Shown here: positions 12,501 through 24,150 of the stretch, one piece after another | Layout of the letters: every line of letters starts with the position of its first letter | How positions within the stretch are numbered: the first letter of the stretch is position 1 | NCBI GenBank assembly: GCA_949825045.1 | Contig: OX463807.1 | Coordinates: 37,220,749 to 37,284,748, forward strand | Direction of reading: 5' to 3' | Length of the DNA stretch: 64,000 bases | Origin: Argyresthia goedartella | Lineage: Eukaryota > Arthropoda > Insecta > Lepidoptera > Argyresthiidae | Position numbers and translations under genes: made by a program | Notes under the pieces: model-generated | Told to the model about the DNA's origin: nothing | Databases searched by the model: none | What the model saw: only the letters and a program-made list of their open reading frames with translations

Positions 12501-15500
12501 GACATGCTACTGGGGGCCGAAGTATATGCAGATATCATCATGGACGGACTTCTTAAACAAAATCAACAATCACCGGTTGCTCAACAAACAAAACTGGGTT
12601 GGATCTTAAGCGGTAATACGAAGACATACAATTGCTGTGTAACGCTGAACGACATCGAAGACTTATCCCGCTTCTGGGAAATTGAAGATATTACCACAGA
12701 AGAATAAAGTCCAATAAAGTCCACGACTTAATGAACGTCAAACTTTTATGATCAGTTCTTATAATAACTTTTTCTCCCCGCAAATATATCTCAAATCGCT
12801 TTAAAGTGTATATAACTGCATACATTTCCTGTTCGCTGACAGACCATCTAGTTCTAAGTTTATCAAATTGATCGCGATCTATGTCATTTATGGGTCGATA
12901 TGTCACACACCTAGGTTGAGGCTTTTTCTTTTTAACGTCGAGGTCGACGGTAAGGAACGCATGCCGGCCTAGGTCTGGTATGTGATGAACGTCGGTCCCA
13001 TGAATCCGCGCGTCAGTACATATCAAGTCAATAGTCGTCTCACTGTGGTCTGTGAAATGGGTCGGTCGGTCCACAATTTGTGTCAATTTCAGTGATGTCA
13101 AAAACTCCGTCAACCGGGAAAAATTTGGGTCGCGATTGTCAGCCACGTTAATGTTAAAGTCACCTAACAGTAAGACACTATCGTAATCAGTCATAGAAGT
13201 CAACGAGTCTGTAATCGCATCAAAGAAAGTGACAGCGCCAACCCAGCGTAGCCGGTAAGCCGTGCCGATTAAAAGTTTTTTTCCCCCGATGTTGACTCGC
13301 ATAAACATCTGCTCAACCGCAGCGGCGGGGGTATCCGTGGGCGCGGGGAGGAGCGGGCAGAGCCGGGCCGTGACGCCGCGCTTCACATAGAAGCCGACGC
13401 CACCACCGCGCGCACGCGTCCCGCGCGGCCGCGGGGTGTGACGCAGACGATAACCAGGCACGACGGGTGCGCAGCCCTCTTGGCCCTCATGAAGCCAGGT
13501 CTCATTTATTGCCGCTAAGTCAGGAGACAGGTTGGACATAGTTACTATGAATTCGTCGTGACCAGTATTCAGTGAGCCAGCATTAAATAGACTAACACGA
13601 AACGGCTTTGTGCTAGGCATAGCGGTGGTATAATACATATGTTAAAGGTGCATAAAATAGAAGGTAAGAGATACATATTATAAGAATAATAATGCAATTA
13701 ATGATAACTTTGGGGGCTGACATAGTAATGAGTAGTTTTCGTACAACATAAATATTCGATTGCAGGCACACAACGCAAACCGGTCCGGCCGCGTAAACAA
13801 CACTCGCTCTGAAACCAACAAAAGCGACACACTACGACCTTTCTATAAAAATAAAGCTACTAACGATAGCACAAATAACGACTGAGCTCCCTTAAATGCC
13901 TGCGAACAAAACCCTATAATTCGTTCCTGGCCCAAATCATCTAATTGATAAACATAGCCCCCAATTCCTATAGCGCTGGCGTCACATTGAACATAATACG
14001 TTTTTCCCGCCAATGGCTGACTCAATATTATACTTTCTAAGAATTGTTTTTTTATCTCGTCAAAAGCACTCTGCACCTGCGCACTCCAGACGAACTTGAC
14101 TCCAGACCGTAATAAATTGTACAAGGGCTGTGTTAACGTTCCAAAATTTTTTATGAACCTCCGAAAGTAATTTATGAACCCCAAAAACGCCCTCAATTGC
14201 CTGACAGTTCTGGGTGACGGATATAATTTAAGTGTTTCAATTTTGTCCGGGTCCATTTGCAAACCTCGTGTAGACAAAATATGCCCCAATAACTTGACTT
14301 TTTTTTGTGCGAACTCGCATTTTTTTAGTTTGCATGTGAAGCCCGCGTCTTTCAATTTACTCAGAACCGTGTCCACTTGAGACAAATGCTGATCGAAATC
14401 ACCCTCAGTTAAAATCGTCAACAAAATTTAAACAATATGACCTAACCTCTGGCCCTAAAATTAAGTCCATCGCCCTCGAAAATGAACCCACACTGGTTTT
14501 CAACCCCTGAGGTAAAACGTTGTAAACATAACTTCTGCCTTGATATACAAAACCCGTGTATCGTTTAGATTCGTCTGATAATGGTATAGAAAAATACGCA
14601 TCTTTGATATCAATAATCGCTATATAATTTATCCGGCGACCCGATTGCAATATCTCACTCATTAAAGGTGTAGTTTCAACTTCCCCAACTATTCCCGTGT
14701 TTAATTGTCGTGCATCTAGCAATATACGGACCTCCCCTGACTTCTTTAGTGCACAAGTCAATGGACTGCTGAAATCCGTAGATTGCCTGCTAATAATACC
14801 TATCTGTTCCATTTCTTCCAAACGTTTTGTTACTTTATCGCGATATGCGAACGGTATGGGATAGCTTCGTTTTACGAAAGGCGTTTCATCTCTCATTTTT
14901 ATCTCATGTATATATTTATTTGTCCGACCTACCCTATCGCTAAACAACTCTGCATGTTTATTTAACACCGGCAATAACTTTGTTTTGTGTTCAACAGGTA
15001 TTGATGAATTATTCACATATTCCTCTATCATATTTCTACTGGTATCTTGGTTCTGTACTCCCATTGTACAACAGCAAGAATCCTGATTAGGACCAGTACC
15101 TAATGGTATTTCACACATCCGCCCGGCGCTTCGTATAATTAGCCTCTTATTACCCTCACACATTAAACTGGCTCGCGTCTGTTGTACCTAAAATTAAATA
15201 TTTAGGCACCCTTGTTAATACTAGCATTGGAGTATCGATAACGCATTCACCTATTGTTAATGGTAACGTAACTAACTTATCAACCTTTTCCTTACTGACC
15301 CCAAATGCACCTGTGATTCTCAAACTTGGAATCGGTATTTCCGTCGGTTTTCCCAATTGCCTGCATACTTCATCGTACACTCTCCGTTTTATTACACTGA
15401 TTTCGCTCCCCGAATCAATCAAACTCCTTACAACAATATTCCCAATACGCACATCTATCTCAGGTAATGTCAAGGTACTACATAAATCGCGCCCACACTC

Positions 15501-18500
15501 AATCGAATCGTCGTCTCTGAATATCGTATGTAAACGCCTGTCATTTCGATCTCTACAATTCGATCTAGATTTTTCATCTAAACACACGGCATATCCATGC
15601 GCTTTATGCGCTAATAATTGAATAAATTCATTCACACCCATATTCGAATCCAAATTACACAATTCATACAGTCTATGCTTTTTTTCAATTTGATCGGCTG
15701 TCCACCCGAAGCGTAATAAATATCTGAGCGCGAACGACCCGCGCGAGTCCACTAGTTTTTTGAATTCGAACTTTTCGCATTATTCCTGTCACTTGAACTT
15801 TGCCCTGCCTCTGTATTATCTGAAACATCATTGCCCCTTTGGAACCCTATTGCCTTGAAACTAGCCTGAAGCTGTTTACCTCTACCGCGAAAATAACCGC
15901 GAGCGCGCGTCCCAAATTCGTTTCGCGCCTTTGTTCCCGCGTTATAATTATTCCTACGACTCACCACGTTATATTGCATCGTATTTACTCGCAAAGCTCG
16001 ATAATGCCCACGCATGTAGCTATTCCGCCTTACGTTGTTCGTATTCATTGTCTCCGAACCATGCAACGCACTTAATTCCCCATCGACATTCCGTTCTAAA
16101 TGCCGAAGGAACTCGACCGCATCTCGTATAGTAATTGGTTCCTTTCTAGCAAAAAACGCTACCTGAATATCGCGCGGCAACTGTCTGAAAATCGTGTTGA
16201 TTTTCTCCGTATCAGTAAACGGTATCGTAAGCTCATATATGCTATTCAATTGAGAGGCAAAGAATTCTTCCATACTTTGACCTTTCTTGGAATCGAACTT
16301 CGCAGTTAGGAATCTTTGTTTAATTAATTCCTGTTCATTATCACCCCAGAATACCTCTCTGAAATCTTTTTCAAAATCCGAATAGGTTCGCCATGAGTCT
16401 CTGTATATGCTCATTCGAACTTTTGCAATTCCTACCAAAATATCCGTTGCCCATATCAAAGCCCTCGAACTATCTCCCGAGACTTTAATATAAGCCTTTA
16501 AATCTCTTAAGAAAATCATCGGATTTTCCAAACTCCGCCCATCGAATGTCGGCAACTTCTGTGTCATTTTCACTATGCATGTTTGACGTTTTTCTACCGA
16601 TTGTTCAAACGTCTCTAGTTCCTGTCTGTCAGTCTGTCTGTCCAAAGTATTACTTGTACTTGAACCCCGTTCCAAACTGTCTAATCTATTCACTATTTCA
16701 GATAACAATTGAGTCACCTGTCCTGACGCCATCTCATTATTTAAAACACTTGTCTGCGAAAGTGAGTCAACTTGTACAACACGACTAACGTTTTTTCTTG
16801 CCCGGCCCATTTCCTGAACACTAAACCGCCGTAGCTCGTCCGAAGAATTGTGAAAACAATGCCCCTTTTTTTTTTGCTTATTTCTTACTTACAAAACTGA
16901 ACTGTTTAAAATCGTTTCTACGTTGTGTTATTTTTAAAAGTAAGACGTTAAGGCGTTAGACCTTGATTCTTTTAGAATATCTAGGTATCAGACTATCTAG
17001 GATATCCTTCGGTCTCGGCACCAGAAAATCTGTAACGGCATTAAGGCTTAGGTCGAGCCACCGCTATCAGTAGCTATGATCGTCTATTCTACCTACCCCA
17101 AAAAGAGATGTCCCGATTCAGCTGTAAGATTTGTAAGATAAGAATGATAAGTCTGAATTTCTCGTTCGTTGAGAAGTTCGTTAGGCGTACAATAGTCGAA
17201 CGAAGTTTGGTTCAGGAAGTTACAGTTTCAAGTTAGACAGAGAAAGCATATATGTCCGCAAGCCGGTATTTCGCATCAGTTAGCGGTGTATTGCGCCAGA
17301 TCGATCGTTGTTGTATTTTGTGTGACGGTACCATTTATTTTTTTGTATATATGGGCGCTTGGAACTTCTTTTAGTGGTCGACCACGATTTGTAATATTTG
17401 TTTGGGATATCGTATAGATATCCGTCGTAGTTTTACGACGTGAGTACTCAATGATATTTCATGTGCTCGCTAGTAGCGGCTAGTGGTGGTTCCAATTATA
17501 TAATTAGTTCACGGCAATAACGATCCGAATAGACCGGTTTACACAATTGCGATTTGATTTTCCGAAATGGGTTTGAACTAGCGGTTACCTCAAAAGGTCC
17601 GTAACGTTTTGAAACCTTCAACTCTGCGCAATTTGAGCTGGATGTTATCGAAACGTTGTCATTAGCGCTTTAGGAGATCTAACCCTCACCATAGCGAAGT
17701 GCATAGTTCGGTAAATACCGAACTATGAATTCCACTGACCTCAGCACGTCCTCGGCCAAGCAAAATCATAAATATTTGACTCAGCCTACACATTAGACCT
17801 CCAGCGAAATTTACATTTAATTTAAAGATGCAACTTGAATCCAAACTGACCCAAGGCGAAGCAAAACAAACTACCCGGTCCTAAACAATGAACTTTAGAC
17901 TGTAATTTGATCTCTTCGCGCGTCCCCGACAACACTCAAATGTCAAAATATCAACAGGATAGGTTATCTGTGTTGACATCGGTTTAATTTTGTTCTGAAT
18001 TTGTTATTTCCATCCGCGGAACCTCATCGATCAAACAATCTCCCTATGCCCTGCCAACCTAGGTTTAGCCGCAACTAAACTCCTGTCTAGCCTAGTCTAA
18101 AATCCTAGTGTTATACCATGTCCATTATCGACACCACTCGAAAATGGTTGAGTTTGATTTGAATGTGCTTGTATGTTTAATGACTGTGTGTGTGGGAATT
18201 TCAAAACTCGCTACTCGAAAGGAATGAGGAGAGGATTAGCCCGCGAATATCCTAAGAGCCAATCCAGGAACCCTATAGTGAAGGAAAAAGGAATTTAGGG
18301 TCGCTCCAAGCCCAGACTCAGACTCAGATCAGTTACCTACAAGTTCTTATCTAACGACCCAAGGATAGTTTTGGAATTTGGGGTAGGTTGATATAAAGAA
18401 TAGGAACCGAGGTATATCTCGGCGCTTCAGACACTCACGAAAACCACTGAAACTTCGCAATCGCAATTCGTCCAGTTCCGACGCGTAAAACGGCAGACCA

Positions 18501-21500
18501 AACTATTTAGAATTTGTTGAAAGACGACTGTCACAGTAGCTAGACGCTCACACTGAATGCTCTCCCTTCCCCTGCAATCGTATTTATAGTCCCCACATGT
18601 CTGGAAAAAAATGGCGTCCTTTGCGAACACGCTCTGCCCAAGCGAAGCTTCTTATCACTAACTACACAGGGTCTATTGCCATTTTTTTCCAACCATGCCA
18701 TGCAGATCCGCCGTTCTACAAATTGTGTGTACGCATATTCACTATGATCAACCGTAGGTTATCTCTCAAGTCATTCGGTATGGCCGATACACAAAATCTG
18801 TTGATCGCTGACCATAAAAGCTTGTTGCGATTAATTTAAGCCTTCCCGACCGCTAGCGCGCTGGACAAAGACCACTAGAATGCTATTCATACTAGTCGTG
18901 TCAAACTCGCCACATCGTACCAACCAAACGCAATTGTATATTTGCAGTCAACATAATAGCTTTCTCCGTATCGTTCCATAATAACCTTCCATTATTTAGT
19001 TATTCATAATTTATTCAGCGCGCAGCCAAATCGGCTCTGATCCCTACACATCTCGCAGGAATGCGACAAAAAAACCTGACCTGAACTCTGTTCCTGGAAC
19101 CATCCCACGCGCTAGGCACATTGTTTTTTGCTATCTTACCCTGAGCTACTCAAAACCCCAAACGTTATATGAACCGATTCTCGTATTCAAAACAGCGCGG
19201 CGATGGGCTAGCCCTCTGTCACGCAAAATGAAGTATCAAATGTACTGACTCTCGTGTACCATTACAATATATCGCTGTAAATCTAATAAAAAATACGTAC
19301 ATTAAATTGGAAAACCAAGATGTGTCACAGTGTATGTCAACAAAAGATACGCTGCTGTGTCATGAACATCACCCGATACATAACTTACAAGGAAATAACA
19401 CTTCATGCGCCGCAAAACTGCTGAATCAAAGAACGCAAGTTCTATGCGCTGCGAAACAAATTCCGTGCAGTGATTACTGGGTTCAATTACACAACAAAAA
19501 CTCATGGCTCTACAATTGTTGCGATGAGTGTCAGCTAAGAATAATATGTAAAAACCTTGCTACGACAAAACAAATCAGCAAGCAAGGGATCGTTGCTCTA
19601 GGTCAAGGATGTATTTTGCAACGGTCAGACATTACGATACATTCCTATAACTCATACATACGGAAGCAAAATGACGATGGGCTTCAACTTGAGTGTGCCT
19701 GAAATTCCAGCATCAAACTACATGGCATCTAGTAACTTCAAGAACATTTCACTACATCTTAAAGAAGAGGATCACAGCAAGGAATATCAAGATATCGAAA
19801 AACAAATATCGCAACAAAAGAGGAACGAATACTGGCTTAATTTAACAAACTTATCGACGCACAGCATTGTAAACATCGGTATTACAAGCCTTTTATCGAT
19901 AGCTGTCATAATAGTCGCATTGGTTTGGTGCATAAGGAAGAAATGCATAGGTCGCCGGCCGTCCCCAAGGATCATGCAATCCCATGAAAACCAAGGATTT
20001 GAGATGACAGAGACAGTCAGGCGCCCCAATGACAAACAAACGAAGCAAGAAGTCGGAAAGTCAAGATTCAGTTTTGACTAAAATATTTATTAATTTACTT
20101 GCTTTGTGAGCTGTTGTGGTTTAGCACTAAGTTAACTTCTCCCTCGGGAGCATGTACAAGCCAACCTTGTACTTTAACTATTAACATATTGCAGTTCTAC
20201 TTACTTATTCGCCGTAGCACCTAAATCTAAGCCACAACAGACTATTTTTAGAGTGTATTTCATTATTATAAAAGTAAAGTGTTTTCATCTATACAAGGAG
20301 ACTCTTTAAACTTCCAACTGACAACTTAGCTAACCCTGAGTTGTATGTAAGGCTGTGTGGATCCCACCAAAGATCATACATCTTTTTGATCATGTATCTC
20401 TTAGCTCAAAATAGAAAATAACCTATAAATTAAGTAATTCTCTACATATAGGGCTTAGTACCTACAAAAGTGTACTGAGTGGCGCATCAGTCTCAGTGGC
20501 GCATCAGTCTTTGTGACGAGTGCAAGTTTCTAACATAATTCCGTGTGAAGCAAGTGTGACTCACCAAAACCAGTCCTGCTGCCTTGCGCTCGCCATCACA
20601 TACTCTAGTGATGGGAACGCCGTCGATACCCGGGCTATCGATAATCTCGTCATATAACCGAGATGGATAAATATGTTACAAGAACATACTCGGCTGAAAG
20701 CCTTACAAGTGTAGGCAAAAGACCTGCTGACGATGACGCGGATACCTGGCGTTATCCCAAGCGTCATGCACCACCTCGAGCCCAGCAGATGAAGACCCTA
20801 AAAGTTCCTGTAAGTAATCGTTTTTCAAATCTCCGATTCGAACAAAGTGAAGCCACGTCATCAAATTTCTCCCGTGTGGCGCCCGAAAAGAAGACTAAGT
20901 CACCCAAAATTCCACCAATTGTCATTGAGATTCCGGTAGATTGGACTCATGAAACCATCAAAGCCATGATACTATCCTTCACCAAGAACTTCCATCTAGC
21001 ATATAAAGGTCGCAATAAGGTAGCAGTTCACTGTTACACCGCCACAAGTCACCAAGAAATCAAGGACGGACTCATTACTAAAGAAGTTGCCTTCCACACA
21101 TACAGTCGTAAGGATGAAAAACTATCTAAGGTCGTCATACGTGGCCTTCCAGCCTCTGTCGAAAGTCTCATCCCTGATGAACTGGCGAGTCTTGGCTACA
21201 AGGATGCCTCATTCACAAAAATGAAGTGTAAAAATACAGACTCACCTTACCCACCATTCTTGATCCAGTTACCAGCTGGCACTGACATGACAAAATTCCG
21301 TCAGTTAAAGCATTTATGTCATTGTGTGATTTCGATCCAACGTTACAAGCCCAACTCAACTAGTGGGACTCAGTGCTATAGATGCCAACGATTCGGACAC
21401 GCTGCAAAAAACTGCAATCTAACTGCTCGTTGCGTAAAGTGTACCGAACTACATTCCTCGAAGGATTGTCCAAAGACGGATCGTGCACTCCCAGCCCGCT

Positions 21501-23784
21501 GTTGTAACTGCTAATTATTCAAAATGCAAAAAGCGTGTTGAATACTTACAGCGCACTCAAAGAAGCCGAGGAACCAATCTCACCCGTGTTAATAGTGTAC
21601 CCGAAACAACAAAAGCTCCGCCCACATCTCAATTGAATTACAATCAAGCATGGAGAAATACTATTACAACGCCAAAACAGAGAACCTACTCGCATGTAAC
21701 AAGACATCAAGATCCAAACGAGTTCTTAAGGAAGAAAATAGGTTACGAAGATCCTAGTCAAAAACCCGACGATAGTACTTCAGAGATGCTACAAATACTT
21801 TCAGTGATTAGGAAAATAAAAGATCAGTTCACTATATGCGACTCAATGGTTGACAAAGTCATACTTGTACTGACACATCTTGGGCAATACATTTAGTGCA
21901 AACGCTCTTAATCTAATGTACTGGAACGCAGATGGCATTCGGTCTCAAATTCATGATCTTCTTGATCTACTCCTAGACCTATCAATAGACATTCTTGCGG
22001 TAAATGAGACAAGACTATCCACTAATGCCCTGCCAAATACTCCCGGTTATGTGTGCTATCGGCAGGACAAACACCCCAATAACGGCAAAGGTCAAGGCGT
22101 AGCCCTACTAATTAAGTCGGACCTTCAACATACACGAATATCCATTCCAATTACCCAAACGATGGAATCCATCGGTGTTCGAGTAATATTGTCAGGTTAT
22201 GAGTATTCAGTAATTGCACCCTACCAGTCACCTAACTCAGAGATCTCTACTTCTGACCTGGATATTTTATTGAAACTAGGCCCAAGAGATCTTATCATGG
22301 GTGATCTCAATGCGAAGCATACACTTTGGAATTGTCTCTCCTTCAACAATCGCGGCAAAACGCTTGTAAACCACATGCTAGATAATGACTTTATAATTCA
22401 TGCCCCGGATAGTCCAACTCTTGTACATTATAACCCAGATAATATCCCATCTAACCCAGATTTGTGCTTAGTGAAAAATTTTACAAATATCTCCGGCCTA
22501 CTTACGGTACCTGCCCTCTCCTCAAATCACCTCCCCGTGGTCTTTACCCTCGAAGGCACCCCCTTACGTGAAACTATGAGGCTTTTTAACTATCCCAAAG
22601 CTGACTGGACCAGCTTCCGCTCATTTCTTAACGAAAAAAATTTCCTTTCCGCTAAGGTGTATGATTCTATCACCGACTTAGATGATGCTGTGAGTGATAT
22701 TACCAACATTATCTCAGAAGCTAGAGATAGATTTGTACCCAAAGTAAAAATTTCTGACAGCCCTACTCCTTTGCCCCGGTTTATCAAAAAATTAATAAGA
22801 AAAGAAAACAGCCTTCGCAAACATGACCAACGTGAAACAAACCCAAATGTTCGCAGATCCCTTAGAACAGCCATGAATAATCTCCAGGAACAGATTAAAA
22901 TAGCCATCCAAGCACACAACGACAAAACATGGAATAAAAAACTGAGTAAAGTCGATAATCCCAGCTCCGACATTTGGAAATTAGGTCGTTCCCTAAACCG
23001 GAAATCCTGTGTAATACCTCCCCTTAAAAATATTGATGGCTCGTTAACTAAAGATATTCACGACCAATCCAATGTTCTTGCAGAAACTTTCCACAATAAC
23101 ATGCTCCTCACGTCCAGCTGGGTCCCTTCTGCCGATACTGCTGGCATCGTTAATAGATCTGTTAACCTTTTAAGTAATTACAGTCCTAATGATGACCCTA
23201 TCTTGCATCCCATCCGTCCTAAGGAACTTTGGAAACACGTCCGTAGCCTCAAAAGTCGCAAATCCCCTGGACCCGATAGCATAACCAATATTCTGTTAAA
23301 AAATCTGCCTCAAAAGGGTATTGTTTCACTGACGAAAATTCTCAATGGATGCTTACGGACTTGTTACTATCCATCAGCCTGGAAGCTTGCTAAAGTTATA
23401 GCGATCAAGAAGCCAGGAAAGGAAGAGTCAGATCCTGTAAGCTACCGACCGATTAGCCTGCTTTCTACCCTGGGAAAACTGTACGAGCGGCTTATCCTCT
23501 CAAGGTTAGCACGTTACAGTGACCCTCACCTCTTGCCAGAACAATTTGGCTTCCGCAGAGGACATTCCACTGTCCAGCAACTGACACGTGTAGCTGAAAA
23601 TATTGCTGACAACCACAACAAAAACAGCACTACAGGAAGAGTCTGGCATGACGGCCTAGCGCATAAATTAATTGAAATAGGAGTCCCTCTAAAACTGGTC
23701 AAGCTTGTAGTGTCCTACCTAGAAAATCGGCGGTTCAAAGTACATATCGGTATCACCGAATCGGATATATACGGTGTCCCAGCA

Positions 23785-23823
<39 letters not shown>

Positions 23824-24104
23824 TTATTTGCATCATCAAAATAGTTACAAGACTTACCAACTAAGTCCTTATAATAATTTCACAGATAAATTGGGAACAT
23901 CTGAAGCCTGAACTAGGTATAAATAACCTGTATTTCTGGCCCCAGCGCAACTTCCGGATTAAGGTTGGATGCTAAATTTATACAGAGTAGCGACTATCCG
24001 ACGGATTATCGAGATTAATATAGAACTAAAAGTATTTAATTACAAAAATTAAATTTAAACTTAACTTTTTTGAAGATGTGGAGATTTGGCCTCTCTTTGT
24101 GTTG

Positions 24105-24150
<46 letters not shown>

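Larger units (their letters stand above)
12708..17300 (-). mobile_element. Antisense gypsy-type retroelement inside the Pao element
   Basis: On the - strand the order is gag (16810-15752), protease (15752-15156), reverse transcriptase (15163-14405), and RNase H (14424-13890 and 12860-12720), with a LINE endonuclease fragment between the RNase H halves. Integrase and the 3' LTR are missing because the element stops at the Pao junction near 12708. The right edge is uncertain: TGGCGC at about 17296 (- strand) could be a primer site, but no second LTR exists to confirm it. Confidence 0.65.
9787..20387 (+). mobile_element. BEL/Pao LTR retroelement with env remnant, gutted
   Basis: An endogenous retroelement bounded by similar LTRs at 9787-10066 and 20153-20387. 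Its own + strand parts are gag (10525-11709), zinc knuckles and protease (11767-12453), the linker before reverse transcriptase (12390-12707), and a 3' env remnant (19236-20081). The reverse transcriptase, RNase H and integrase that should follow 12707 are absent; an antisense gypsy-type element begins there. The gag style, CCHC pattern and DQG protease place it in BEL/Pao. It cannot be active. No clear target duplication was read at its ends. Confidence 0.75.

Noticed and set aside
22590..22973. 127-codon open frame on the - strand
   Set aside because: Antisense shadow of the Jockey LINE ORF2.
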